NCBI GenBank assembly: GCA_034408895.1
Contig: JAWXCI010000018.1
Coordinates: forward strand, 1 to 28,237
Reading direction: 5' to 3'
DNA length: 28,237 bases
Origin: UBA4660 sp034408895
GTDB lineage: Bacteria; Bacteroidota; Bacteroidia; Flavobacteriales_D; Sanyastnellaceae
The notes below the pieces were generated by a model. The model made no database searches. It worked only from the letters and a program-made list of their open reading frames with translations, and was not told the DNA's origin. Shown here piece after piece: positions 8,072 through 16,443 of the stretch (the stretch's first letter is position 1; the number at the start of each line of letters is the position of its first letter). A program made the position numbers and the translations under genes.

Positions 8072-9247
8072 ATGAAAACAACACTTACCCTGTTAACTCT
8101 TCTCATTTTTGCTGCATGTGCTTCCCGCGATGAGGTGGTTTCCCACAATGAAAGTCCGGAAGTGCTTGGCAAAGGATCTCAAGTTTCGCAACCGAAGGAA
8201 GTAAAAGCCACTGCTGATAAAGTTTCAACTTCTGATGCTGTGCCCTCCTGCGAAACTGGAAAAACAACACCGACCAGTGAAAGCGCTGAAATTATTAATC
8301 AACACACCGAGCAGGCAATTACTGAATCAAGTTCGGTTTCCCGGGCGCCATTATCCCAATTTCCAGAGTGTATGCATGATTCTTATGCCGACTACCAAGC
8401 TCGACCACACATGCCATCCAGCGGATATTCTTCGCAGCCGGCACGGAGTCTTCAAATCCTGGAAGAGGTAAATTCTCTCTCGTGCAAGCTGGGCGATTTA
8501 GATGATCAATTTTTTGAGCTTGCTCCTGAAGGCAGCGCAACCATTCCTTTACACCAATACAGCAAATACGGCAGCTTGATGGCATATCACCAAGATGTGA
8601 ATATGAAAATTAAAAAATTGGATGTAGAACTGGAGGACCTGATGCTGCAAATGAAATACGCTTCCAATAAAGACGGGTGTAGCACTCCTTATCTTCATAT
8701 TACCAAGAACGATATTGAGTTCAGCACTTTTGGTGTGCTGGATTTTATAGTTGAATTTCCCAGCGGCAAAGCTTCCAAAGAGGATATTATTCTAACAACT
8801 GATATGATAGAACCACTGGCGAGGCTTACAAAAATGATTCAGGGCTTTCGGGAAAATGAAGGATTGAATTCCCGTTATGATTTCGAGATTCTTTATTCCT
8901 TCTACGGCTATGCTGATAAACAGGGTGTGCGCAACTCCAATACCATTTCGATGCTGGCAACCGAGTTTAACGATCCGGGTCTGCTCACAGCATCCTCAGA
9001 ACATCTTAACCAAAAACTTTCGGAATTAAGAGCCTTGGCCACATCTGCATTTGTTGCTGAACAGCTGGATGAAATGGGCCTAACAAAAAATCTTCAGGTG
9101 AGCACATGCCATACGCAAGGCAAACAGTGCGAAGCACCTTATTCCGGCCTGGAAAGTGGTGACATGTTGGATAACCACACGAGGAGAATATGTAAAGTGA
9201 TGTGCATGATTGTGGCACATCCTAAAGCCGAGTTGGTCTCAAACTAA
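8072..9247 (+). CDS. Lipoprotein with divergent OmpA-like peptidoglycan-binding domain
   Basis: The 391-aa product begins with a lipoprotein signal (MKTTLTLLTLLIFAAC, Cys16). A Ser/Thr/Glu-rich linker runs to about residue 125, then comes a helical segment with predicted coiled-coil character (about 125-195). The C-terminal part (about 220-385) reads like an OmpA domain: DFIVEFPSGKAS, then ILYSFYGYADKQG, then LNQKLSELRALATSAFVAEQL. D282 and R320 align with the Asp and Arg that hold diaminopimelate in OmpA. They are about 38 residues apart here instead of about 15, because of an insert (about 286-309). Six or more late cysteines are unusual. An upstream TTG in frame at 7967 would bury the signal peptide, so the ATG at 8072 is preferred. 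A strong terminator follows at 9266. The OmpA assignment is by eye and tentative. Confidence 0.75.
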   Translation: MKTTLTLLTLLIFAACASRDEVVSHNESPEVLGKGSQVSQPKEVKATADKVSTSDAVPSCETGKTTPTSESAEIINQHTEQAITESSSVSRAPLSQFPECMHDSYADYQARPHMPSSGYSSQPARSLQILEEVNSLSCKLGDLDDQFFELAPEGSATIPLHQYSKYGSLMAYHQDVNMKIKKLDVELEDLMLQMKYASNKDGCSTPYLHITKNDIEFSTFGVLDFIVEFPSGKASKEDIILTTDMIEPLARLTKMIQGFRENEGLNSRYDFEILYSFYGYADKQGVRNSNTISMLATEFNDPGLLTASSEHLNQKLSELRALATSAFVAEQLDEMGLTKNLQVSTCHTQGKQCEAPYSGLESGDMLDNHTRRICKVMCMIVAHPKAELVSN

Positions 9248-9265
9248 TAAAAGGTAATTAAGCAT

Positions 9266-9294
9266 AGCGCGGTTGCAGTTAGCACCGCGCTTTT
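9266..9294 (+). terminator. Rho-independent terminator after the OmpA-like lipoprotein gene
   Basis: AGCGCGGT (9266-9273) and ACCGCGCT (9284-9291) form a GC-rich 8-bp stem with a 10-base loop, followed by TTTTC. It lies 18 bp after the stop codon. Confidence 0.85.
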
Positions 9295-9425
9295 CTATTC
9301 TGAACCAATAGGATAAACAAAAGTGTGATTGATGCAACTCTGAGTTAGGTTGATGTAATGAATTGCACATTGGCCACTGACAACTTTGCTTCCTGAAAAA
9401 TTCATTAACTACTAACAAAAAAACC

Positions 9426-9647
9426 ATGACCAAAATAGAAAACAACGAACTTTCTCTTGGCAACTATAACTTTTACAACCACAAAGGAGAAGAGGACAAT
9501 AGTCAAAAACAACCGAACCCCGCTGATCCTGATTATACAAAACGCAACCCGGATGGAGAGGTGCCTTATATAGGTGACGCGTATAAAACAATGACGGCTG
9601 ATCTTACGAGGCAGTTAAAAATGGTGATGCAAAACAACCACTATTAA
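9426..9647 (+). CDS. Hypothetical small hydrophilic protein
   Basis: A 73-aa ORF starting with ATG after an AAC/AAA-rich leader. The product is rich in Asn, Asp, Gln and Pro, has no membrane segment or signal peptide, and contains GEEDNSQKQPNPADPDY and a slightly helical end (TADLTRQLKMVMQN). I do not recognise a family. It is flanked by a terminator upstream (9266) and another small gene downstream (9707) that has its own strong terminator, so these two may form a short operon. The antisense frame at 9239-9463 overlaps only its start and is not credible. Confidence 0.5.
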   Translation: MTKIENNELSLGNYNFYNHKGEEDNSQKQPNPADPDYTKRNPDGEVPYIGDAYKTMTADLTRQLKMVMQNNHY

Positions 9648-9706
9648 TCCTCCTTAAAAATAAAAAATACAGCTGCAACTAGCCACAATTCGAAAAATTG
9701 AGCGCC

Positions 9707-9880
9707 ATGAAAAATTCACGCTTATTACCCTTGTTTGCACTCTTTATGCTATCAATATTGCTTACATCATGTGAGGCAATAGCAGGAATTTTTAAAGCAG
9801 GGATGGGTGTTGGTATTTTTCTGGTGATAGCTGTGATAGTTGTTGTTGTGGTCCTGGTAATGAGAACAAGAAAAAAATGA
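9707..9880 (+). CDS. 57-aa membrane-anchored lipoprotein with CEAIAGIFKAG motif
   Basis: This very short protein starts with a lipoprotein signal peptide (MKNSRLLPLFALFMLSILLTSC). After the lipidated Cys comes EAIAGIFKAGMGVG and one transmembrane helix (about residues 35-52) ending in a basic tail (RTRKK). I recall similar peptides of about 50-60 residues with a C-E-x-I-x-G-I-F-K-A-G core as widespread, uncharacterised Bacteroidetes proteins; this recollection is not verified. A TTG at 9698 is in frame, but the ATG at 9707 gives the classic signal start. It sits 59 bp after the 73-aa ORF and about 93 bp before a strong terminator. Confidence 0.75.
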   Translation: MKNSRLLPLFALFMLSILLTSCEAIAGIFKAGMGVGIFLVIAVIVVVVVLVMRTRKK

Positions 9881-9972
9881 ATTTGCCCAAGCATTCTTCC
9901 TAGAAGGAGCGCGGCAAGAGATGAAAGGAACGGACTTCCCTAAAAGAAAATTATCCATCGTTGATTGGACTT

Positions 9973-10004
9973 GAAGCGCAGTAATTTTTACACTGCGCTT
10001 TTTT
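9973..10004 (+). terminator. Rho-independent terminator after the 57-aa lipoprotein gene
   Basis: AAGCGCAGT (9974-9982) pairs with ACTGCGCTT (9992-10000) around a 9-base loop, and the run of T continues to 10004. Its lower stem (AGCGC/GCGCT) is the same as in the terminator at 9266. Confidence 0.88.
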
Positions 10005-10060
10005 GTTTATCCACAAAGGGCATAACAGGAAGATGAAATTTAACATTAAGAAATAAAAAA

Positions 10061-10393
10061 ATGGATATTGCCAAGATCATCAGGCATAGGCACAAGTATC
10101 ATCACTTCATGAACGATGATTTAAAAACCGTAACGGAAGAAACACATTTCAAAATAGTCTTTTCTGACCCTGTAGAAATGGCGATTTTTCAAAAGTGGTG
10201 TATAAAAAACAAAGGCAAATACGATTACGACAAAGTGGCGAGCTGCCAGAAAGGAAAGATGCCGAAGTTGAAATTATTTAAAGACGAGATATGCTGGTGC
10301 GACATCATGACTTATTATTTACTCCATGTTTCAAATTATAAGTACCATTCTTCGCTTCATCCTTATAAAGGGGAAATTTATTTCAGGGAGTGA
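10061..10393 (+). CDS. Hypothetical 110-aa basic protein
   Basis: A small soluble protein rich in Lys, His and Tyr (MDIAKIIRHRHKYHHFMND at the start, SNYKYHSSLHPYKGEIYF near the end). Four Cys residues (CIKN, SCQK, CWCD) could in principle bind metal, but no known zinc motif is formed. No signal peptide is seen. I do not recognise a family. It is bounded by the 9973 terminator upstream and two hairpins before panD, so it is probably transcribed alone. AT-rich composition and lack of conserved neighbours suggest an accessory gene. Confidence 0.6.
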   Translation: MDIAKIIRHRHKYHHFMNDDLKTVTEETHFKIVFSDPVEMAIFQKWCIKNKGKYDYDKVASCQKGKMPKLKLFKDEICWCDIMTYYLLHVSNYKYHSSLHPYKGEIYFRE

Positions 10394-10423
10394 TCATTTT
10401 TCGTTTTCATAGGAAGGGAGTTG

Positions 10424-10478
10424 GGAAAGGCCCACTTTCCTCAGCATCACTAGAGGGCTTACACAAGCCAACTCTTTT
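10424..10478 (+). terminator. Two stem-loops between the 110-aa ORF and panD
   Basis: GGAAAG (10424-10429) pairs with CTTTCC (10435-10440). A second hairpin has GGCTT (10456-10460) pairing with AAGCC (10465-10469), extended by GAG/CTC (10453-10455/10472-10474) across an AA bulge, and ends in TTTT. The second stem resembles a terminator for the gene upstream, but it ends only 13-16 bases before the panD start, so it could also act as a leader structure. A TAGATTTG sequence (10478-10485) matches the Bacteroidetes -7 consensus, but no matching -33 TTG lies at the right distance. Confidence 0.45.
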
Positions 10479-10490
10479 AGATTTGCCCGC

Positions 10491-10841
10491 ATGTTTATCG
10501 AAGTCCTGAAATCAAAAATCCACCGTGTTACGGTAACGGAAGCCAATCTCAATTACATAGGAAGCATTACCCTTGACCCGCTGCTAATGGAAGCAGCCGG
10601 TATGATAGAAGGAGAAAAAGTGCAGGTGCTCAATTGCAACAATGGCGAGCGGCTGGAGACTTACATCATTACCGGTAAACGCAACAGCGGCATCGTTTGC
10701 CTGAATGGTCCTGCTGCCCGAAAAGTGTTGCCTGGTGATGTTGTAATTGTAATTGCCTATTGCACCATGACACCAGAAGATGCAAGAACATTCAAGCCAA
10801 CCCTCATCTTTCCTGACACCGCATCCAACAAGTTAGACTGA
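10491..10841 (+). CDS. panD: Aspartate 1-decarboxylase (proenzyme)
   Basis: This 116-aa protein is PanD, which decarboxylates L-aspartate to beta-alanine for pantothenate and coenzyme A synthesis in the cytoplasm. The enzyme is made as a proenzyme that cleaves itself between Gly24 and Ser25, turning Ser25 into the pyruvoyl cofactor. The cleavage site YIGSITLD is at the normal position and preceded by K9, H11 and Y22. The block ITGKRNSGIVCLNGPAARKVLPGDVVIVIAY is typical of the double-psi barrel, and the length is normal. A panD followed by the UPF0104 gene is, as far as I recall, common in Bacteroidetes, but panC, which often precedes it, is not here. An unknown ORF stands in its place. Confidence 0.96.
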   Translation: MFIEVLKSKIHRVTVTEANLNYIGSITLDPLLMEAAGMIEGEKVQVLNCNNGERLETYIITGKRNSGIVCLNGPAARKVLPGDVVIVIAYCTMTPEDARTFKPTLIFPDTASNKLD

Positions 10842-10892
10842 TTCCTGCTGCAGCCATGCAGTCAGGACAACGGTCTACTCTCAACTTCCAAC

Positions 10893-11861
10893 ATGAATCC
10901 CATCCTCCGCAAAACACTTCAATACGTTGTCTTCCTTTCACTGGGTGTGGGTCTTATGTGGTGGGCTTACAAGGATACACCTTTCAACGACATTCTTGCC
11001 AGCATAAAGAAAGCGAAATGGGAGTGGATTGCACTGGCGCTATTGCTCAATTACACCGCAACAATCATTCGCGGCATTCGGTGGAACATATTGTTGGAAC
11101 CTCTGGGGCATCGTGCTGACACCTGGACCTGCATTCATTCCGTGGCGTTCGGCTATTTCATGAATGATTTGATTCCCCGTTCGGGAGAATTTGCACGATG
11201 CGGTTTACTCAATCGTGCCGAAAAAATTCCGGTGGATAAACTTTTCGGTACTGTGGTGCTCGAACGAATTGTGGACATACTTATGCTGGGAGGCTTCCTT
11301 CTTCTTGCCTTGTGGTTCAAGAATGATGAACTCAATCAACTCTTTTCAAAAGTGGATGGAGGCAAGGGAACATTTCTTTTGATCCTTGTTGCACTCACAA
11401 TTCTTGGTATAATCAGCCTGGTGGTTTTCCTGCGAATGGTAAAACACAAAGCATGGGCTGGAAAAATGGTGGGCTTCTTCCGGGGTATGTACAAGGGCTT
11501 CCGCGCTGTGTTTATGATAAAGAGAAAAGTGTTGTTCTTTGTTTACACATTTGCAATCTGGGGAACATGGCTGGTGATGACACAAGTGACCATGTTCGCC
11601 CTTGAGGAAACGGAACTGATGAACATTGGCGATTCTATTTTCCTGATGGTGGCGGCAAGCCTCGCCATGCTTGTACCCACGCAGGGCGGCCTGGGTGCCT
11701 ATCACTTTGCCACGCGTGAGGCTTTTGTGGTGCTGGGTCAGACCCCGTTCACTGGCCTTGCGTTCGCATGGATTTCATGGACGTGTAAAACAGTGCTTGA
11801 GATTGTGGTTGGCACCATCGGCTTCTTTGTGGTGACACGAATTAAGATGCAAAAGAAATAG
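10893..11861 (+). CDS. UPF0104 / flippase-like membrane protein (LPG synthase TM family)
   Basis: A 322-aa polytopic inner-membrane protein with about eight predicted helices. The motifs are those of the lysylphosphatidylglycerol-synthase transmembrane (YbhN/AglD-like) family: RGIRWNILLEPLG, FGYFMNDLIPRSGEFARCGLLNR, the TVVLERIVDI block, and VPTQGGLGAYHFATREAF near the C-terminus. Family members move lipid-linked substrates across the membrane, but the cytoplasmic aminoacyl-transferase domain of true MprF is missing. It follows panD by 51 bp and is probably cotranscribed. The role of this stand-alone form is unknown. Confidence 0.88.
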   Translation: MNPILRKTLQYVVFLSLGVGLMWWAYKDTPFNDILASIKKAKWEWIALALLLNYTATIIRGIRWNILLEPLGHRADTWTCIHSVAFGYFMNDLIPRSGEFARCGLLNRAEKIPVDKLFGTVVLERIVDILMLGGFLLLALWFKNDELNQLFSKVDGGKGTFLLILVALTILGIISLVVFLRMVKHKAWAGKMVGFFRGMYKGFRAVFMIKRKVLFFVYTFAIWGTWLVMTQVTMFALEETELMNIGDSIFLMVAASLAMLVPTQGGLGAYHFATREAFVVLGQTPFTGLAFAWISWTCKTVLEIVVGTIGFFVVTRIKMQKK

Positions 11862-11953
11862 GCAAAAGACAAAAGGCAAATGGCTTTAAGCAAAGTGTGT
11901 CAAAATGAAATAGGTAGGCTTTTTTCTATTTGATTTCCGTTAGATTGATTGCG

Positions 11954-11988
11954 TTGAATTTTTCTCATGCCACTCAAAAATAGTTTTG
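11954..11988 (+). promoter_or_regulatory. Candidate Bacteroidetes promoter for the Tudor-like protein gene
   Basis: TAGTTTTG (11981-11988) matches the -7 consensus TAnnTTTG of Bacteroidetes sigma-ABfr. A TTG at 11954-11956 could be the -33 element, although the 24-base spacing is a little longer than usual. The start codon follows about 30 bases downstream. Confidence 0.4.
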
Positions 11989-12019
11989 GACTTCAGCAAT
12001 ACCGACAAATAATAAAAAC

Positions 12020-12553
12020 ATGAACTTTACAATCGGATCAAGAATTTCTCACCCCGCGTATGGCGAAGGGGTGGTGTTTGGCATTAATGAAAACACCTAT
12101 CGCATCTTCTTTAAGGAGAAGGGCGAAATAGAACTAGGCCAAGCCTACGATGGTTTTCAACTGTTGGAAGCCGCCCCCGCTCAAACCTCCAGTGTGGAAC
12201 TGGAAGATGTTGTGGTGGCAGTGAAGAATGTCTTCGATATGTTCTATGAGGTGAATGACATTGTGGAACTGGGCGACAAGTGGCAGGGCGGCATGATGTT
12301 CATCCAGCCCAAAGACAAATCGCTGAAACCAAAAGAAATTGAGATTGAGTATTTCTTCCACAAAATTGTGATGCTGCGAGACCGGCTTCGAGTGATGGAA
12401 CAAAAAATAAACGCCCATCCAAAACTAACTGACGAAGACAAAGTGGAAATGCAGCAATACATCACCCGCATCTACGGAAGCCTCACCACGTTCAACGTAT
12501 TGTTCAAATCGAAGAAAGATTATTTCGAGGGGGTGAGCACGAAGGAAGATTGA
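12020..12553 (+). CDS. Hypothetical protein with N-terminal Tudor/SH3-like domain
   Basis: A 177-aa soluble protein. The first 45 residues (IGSRISHPAYGEGVVFGI, then TYRIFFKEKGEIEL) have the pattern of the small SH3/Tudor-like barrels found at the C-termini of UvrD/Rep-type helicases and in CarD-like proteins: G-x-x-V/I-x-H-P-x-Y/F-G-x-G-x-V. The rest (about 65-175) is helical and acidic, with a central KWQGGMMFIQP segment and a charged helix (HKIVMLRDRLRVMEQKIN). I recall similar proteins as conserved hypotheticals in Bacteroidetes, but no function is known to me. It converges with the TPR gene, with 46 bp between the stops. Confidence 0.8.
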   Translation: MNFTIGSRISHPAYGEGVVFGINENTYRIFFKEKGEIELGQAYDGFQLLEAAPAQTSSVELEDVVVAVKNVFDMFYEVNDIVELGDKWQGGMMFIQPKDKSLKPKEIEIEYFFHKIVMLRDRLRVMEQKINAHPKLTDEDKVEMQQYITRIYGSLTTFNVLFKSKKDYFEGVSTKED

Positions 12554-12599
12554 TTAAAAAATTACCAATACCATAGCCCGCGTAATTCGTAATTCCCGG

Positions 12600-13637
12600 T
12601 CATTCACCGCGAACCCGGCTAAGCGCCTTCGCAGCATCATCATAAGCCGGAAATAAATCAAGCGCTTTGCGGTAATCAGCTTCCGCTTCTTTCATTTTAC
12701 CAAGGCTTTCATTGCACAGTCCACGGTTGTAATACGCCTGGTAGTACTGCGGAAACTTAGCAATCGCTGAGGAAAATTCTACCTCACCTGCTTGGTAGTT
12801 CTGCAAAAATTCCAGGTTGATAAAACCTTTGTTGAAATTAGCAGCAGCGTTTTTCGGATCAATTTCCTGCATGCGGTCATAACACTCAAACGCCTGCTGG
12901 TAACGCTGCACAGAACCATTCCCTGTCTCTTGCAAATACATTGCTTTATTGTACAACGCTTCCACACTGTTGGGCTTGAGGTCAATCGCAGTGTTGTAAT
13001 ACTCAATGGCAAGATCACTTTGTTGCGATGCGTAGAGCAATGCCACTTCCACATAAGCATCATAGAAATCCGGGTCCAGTTCAATCGCGGTTTGGTAAGA
13101 AGATGCTGCCAGTGTTGTGTCTTGAATGCTTTTGTAAAGCCTCCCCTTCAGGTAGTAGGCATATGGCAATTGCTCATCGGCCCGCAAGGCGTTGTTGATG
13201 TGTTCGAGTGCCTTGTCATAGTTGTCGAGTGCAATATCAATCGAAGCTTTTTTCAGGAGACAATCCGTGTTTGAATTTTCAAAACGTATGCAGTCTTCAA
13301 ATGAATCATAAGCACCATCAATATTTTTCTGGAACCAGTAAACCTCACCACGATAGAGATAGATATCGCCTTTGGTGCTGTCGGCCTTCAACGCGCGGCT
13401 GATGTCTTCCAACGCATCCTTGTATCGCTCACGTCCACCAAAATACTTTGCTCTTTCCAGGTAGTTCTGGTAATTGGCAGGATCTGATTTTATCCTTTCG
13501 TTGATGGCCGTAAGGGTCGCGTCTGCTATTGCTGTGTCTTCGCCCACCACATTTCCATCATCCGGTTTTTTCTTTTCCTTGCATGAAAAAGAGGCGAGTG
13601 CAAACCACAGGATCAACAAATAAGAAAGAATTTTCAT
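12600..13637 (-). CDS. TPR-repeat lipoprotein
   Basis: A 345-aa lipoprotein: signal MKILSYLLILWFALASFSC with Cys19, then an acidic linker, then about eight tetratricopeptide repeats from residue 45 to the end. Repeat consensus is visible as ALEDISRALKADSTKGDIYLYRG, ALEHINNALRADEQLPYAYYLKG, AIELDPDFYDAYVEVALLYA and AIDLKPNSVEALYNKAMYLQ. TPR arrays bind proteins, and lipidation suggests an outer- or inner-membrane periplasmic scaffold. The gene is divergent from ftsK with 175 bp between; a TPR lipoprotein next to ftsK is, as I recall, a recurring arrangement in Flavobacteriales. The binding partner is unknown. Confidence 0.9.
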   Translation of the reverse strand: MKILSYLLILWFALASFSCKEKKKPDDGNVVGEDTAIADATLTAINERIKSDPANYQNYLERAKYFGGRERYKDALEDISRALKADSTKGDIYLYRGEVYWFQKNIDGAYDSFEDCIRFENSNTDCLLKKASIDIALDNYDKALEHINNALRADEQLPYAYYLKGRLYKSIQDTTLAASSYQTAIELDPDFYDAYVEVALLYASQQSDLAIEYYNTAIDLKPNSVEALYNKAMYLQETGNGSVQRYQQAFECYDRMQEIDPKNAAANFNKGFINLEFLQNYQAGEVEFSSAIAKFPQYYQAYYNRGLCNESLGKMKEAEADYRKALDLFPAYDDAAKALSRVRGE

Positions 13638-13725
13638 TGGGGCAAAAATGGGGAAGCATAGAACAACAAATCAATTTAACATCACTACACAACAATGTGT
13701 TGATAAGGGATACTCCTGCATCGAC

Positions 13726-13752
13726 TTGCTTATTTGCCAGAATCTACTTTTG
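13726..13752 (+). promoter_or_regulatory. Candidate promoter for ftsK
   Basis: TACTTTTG (13745-13752) fits the TAnnTTTG -7 consensus. A TTG at 13726-13728 may be the -33 element, with a 16-base spacer that is shorter than usual. This would give a leader of about 55 bases before the GTG start. Confidence 0.4.
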
Positions 13753-13812
13753 ATTGCAAAATATCAATAGGCAGATTTTGATATACGCTGCCTCCCTAAC
13801 TGGATAACCAAC

Positions 13813-16377
13813 GTGGCAAAAAACACTATAAAAAATCAGGAGCAACTTGAAGAAGTTGTTGATGATAAACCAAAGAAACCGCCACGCAGCAAATCCAAAA
13901 ATGCCAATGGCGATGGTCGCCTTGCTGGCATCCGCGCATTCTTTGCCGACAGGCGTGTCCAAAAAATCTTTGGAATATTTCTCGTCCTGTTTTCGGTTTT
14001 TCTTTTTGTCTCTTGTCTTGCGCACATCTTTTTTCATGAGCACGATGAGTTCATGATTAGCGGGGGAATTCAACCCGATCCAACTGCACAACCTGAGCGT
14101 TATCAAAACTGGATGGGAAGCATAGGTGCACATCTCGCGCAATTCTTCATGAAGAAGTATTTCGGTTTTGGTGCACTGTTTCTTCCGCTCATTTTCTTTT
14201 TGTGGGGCATCCGCATCTGGCTGAAGAAAAATTTGCTGCCCTTTTGGAAATCGTTCAGGCTCTCCATTGTTGCGACACTTTTTTTCCCGGTTGCCATCGG
14301 TTTTGCTGTTCACAAAATCACGGACGAATCACATTTTTTCATTCCTGATTATGCAAGCACACTCGTGGGTGGTTTTGGTGCAGTGGCCACAGAGTGGATG
14401 CTGAACACATTGGGTTGGATCGGAACATTGATGTCCCTGCTTTTTGTAGTTGGCGCATTCCTTATCTTCAATTTCAACAATCAGGTGGAAGCATCGTGGA
14501 AGAGTGTCATGGAATGGCTGAAGCGCAGCAAGGAAGCTATTGAACCGGATGAAGAGGAGATTCAAAAGGCAAAGGGCAAAGGGCAAAAAGGAAAAGATGA
14601 ATCGGAAACCACCATCGCTGTTGCAGCCGGACTAGCAAATAAGTTTCGTGGTGATGAAAATGAACTGGAAATTGATCCGGTAAAACAAGATTCAAGCGAA
14701 GTCGAATTTGAAACAGTTGCTCCCATCGAGTCAACTACAACGCCACCGGGCAAGCCCATTCCCTTCAATATACAAGGTGCTGAAAATATTGAAGTGGAAA
14801 TTGCAGAGCCGGAAACCGAGGAGGAATTGACGGAGGCTAAAATTGAACAAACACTCAAAGTAAGTGGCCCTTACGATCCGAAACTGGATTTGTCACGTTA
14901 TGTATTGCCGAATATCGAATTGCTTAAAGCCCACGGAGGTGGTGGACCTCAGATTGACAAGGAAGAACTTGAATCGAACAAGAACAAAATTGTTGAGACC
15001 CTCAACCATTACAAAATTGAGATTGCCAAAATCAAGGCGACTATTGGACCGACAGTTACACTTTATGAAATAGTGCCTGCACCGGGAGTGCGCATTTCAA
15101 AAATCAAGAACCTAGAAGATGACATCGCGCTTTCGCTGGCCGCACTAGGAATAAGAATCATCGCGCCCATTCCAGGAAAAGGAACAATAGGGATCGAAGT
15201 CCCCAATTCCAAACCCGATATCGTAAGCATGAGGTCGCTCATTGCCTCGGATAAATTTCAGAATGCGGATATGGAGTTGCCCATAGTGTTGGGCAAAACC
15301 ATTTCGAATGAAACGTTTGTGACTGACCTCTCCAAGATGCCTCATCTGCTCATGGCCGGTGCTACGGGGCAGGGAAAATCTGTGGGACTGAATGCCATTC
15401 TTGTCTCCCTGCTTTACAAAAAACATCCTTCTGAACTCAAGTTCGTTCTTGTTGACCCTAAGAAGGTTGAACTCACCTTGTTCAACAAAATTGAAAGGCA
15501 TTTCCTTGCAAAACTTCCAGGCGATGGTGATGCAATTATCACCGACACGCAGAAGGTAGTTAAGACGCTGACTTCGCTTTGCATCGAAATGGACAACCGC
15601 TATGAACTGCTAAAAGATGCCGGTTGCCGAAACCTCAAAGAGTACAACGGCAAATTTGTTGAGCGCAGGTTGAATCCTGAAAACGGACACAGGTATTTGC
15701 CTTACATCGTACTGGTGGTAGATGAATTTGCAGACCTGATAATGACCGCAGGCCGCGAAGTGGAAACACCAATCGCGCGACTTGCGCAGCTAGCAAGAGC
15801 GATTGGAATTCACCTCGTAATTGCCACACAGCGGCCATCGGTCAACATCATCACGGGAGTAATCAAAGCGAATTTTCCAGCGCGTATAGCGTTTCGTGTC
15901 ACGTCAAAAATTGATTCACGCACCATTCTCGATAGCGGTGGTGCCGACCAACTTATTGGCCGGGGCGACATGCTCCTTTCCACAGGAAACGACATCATTA
16001 GGATTCAATGTGGATTTGTGGACACACCCGAAGTGGATGCCATCACTGAGTTTATAGGTTCGCAGCAAGGCTATCCTGAAGCATTGATTCTTCCTGAAGT
16101 GGTGGATGAAAACACGCTCGACCTCGGAAGCCTCTCTGATGAACCTCTTGATGAATTATTTGAGGATGCTGCACGAATTGTGGTGAATTCACAACAAGGG
16201 TCTGCCTCACTTTTGCAACGCAAACTCAAATTGGGATACAACCGTGCAGGGCGTTTGGTGGATCAACTGGAAGCAGCTGGTGTAATTGGCCAGTTTGAAG
16301 GAAGCAAAGCCAGAAAAGTGCTGTTGCCTGACGAAATGGCTTTGGAACAGTTCTTGAAAAACAGGGCGGGACAATAA
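13813..16377 (+). CDS. ftsK: DNA translocase FtsK/SpoIIIE
   Basis: The 854-aa product is FtsK, the septum-located ATPase that pumps chromosome termini and promotes dimer resolution during division. A short basic N-terminus is followed by four transmembrane helices between about residues 55 and 220, then an acidic linker to about 350, the alpha/beta motor, and the gamma winged helix. Walker A is GATGQGKS (516-523), Walker B is VLVVDEFADLI (633-643), and the gamma domain includes LGYNRAGRLVDQLEAAGVIG near 800. The start is GTG at 13813: the first in-frame Met lies after the first transmembrane helix, so a GTG start is needed to keep it. A purine-rich repeat in the linker encodes QKAKGKGQKGK (251-261). 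The gene is followed by lolA. Confidence 0.96.
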   Translation: MAKNTIKNQEQLEEVVDDKPKKPPRSKSKNANGDGRLAGIRAFFADRRVQKIFGIFLVLFSVFLFVSCLAHIFFHEHDEFMISGGIQPDPTAQPERYQNWMGSIGAHLAQFFMKKYFGFGALFLPLIFFLWGIRIWLKKNLLPFWKSFRLSIVATLFFPVAIGFAVHKITDESHFFIPDYASTLVGGFGAVATEWMLNTLGWIGTLMSLLFVVGAFLIFNFNNQVEASWKSVMEWLKRSKEAIEPDEEEIQKAKGKGQKGKDESETTIAVAAGLANKFRGDENELEIDPVKQDSSEVEFETVAPIESTTTPPGKPIPFNIQGAENIEVEIAEPETEEELTEAKIEQTLKVSGPYDPKLDLSRYVLPNIELLKAHGGGGPQIDKEELESNKNKIVETLNHYKIEIAKIKATIGPTVTLYEIVPAPGVRISKIKNLEDDIALSLAALGIRIIAPIPGKGTIGIEVPNSKPDIVSMRSLIASDKFQNADMELPIVLGKTISNETFVTDLSKMPHLLMAGATGQGKSVGLNAILVSLLYKKHPSELKFVLVDPKKVELTLFNKIERHFLAKLPGDGDAIITDTQKVVKTLTSLCIEMDNRYELLKDAGCRNLKEYNGKFVERRLNPENGHRYLPYIVLVVDEFADLIMTAGREVETPIARLAQLARAIGIHLVIATQRPSVNIITGVIKANFPARIAFRVTSKIDSRTILDSGGADQLIGRGDMLLSTGNDIIRIQCGFVDTPEVDAITEFIGSQQGYPEALILPEVVDENTLDLGSLSDEPLDELFEDAARIVVNSQQGSASLLQRKLKLGYNRAGRLVDQLEAAGVIGQFEGSKARKVLLPDEMALEQFLKNRAGQ

Positions 16378-16443
16378 AAAAAGAAAGAGCAAAGGGCAAT
16401 AGGCAACAACTCTCCAATTCAATGATTCTTCAACTAAAAAAAA

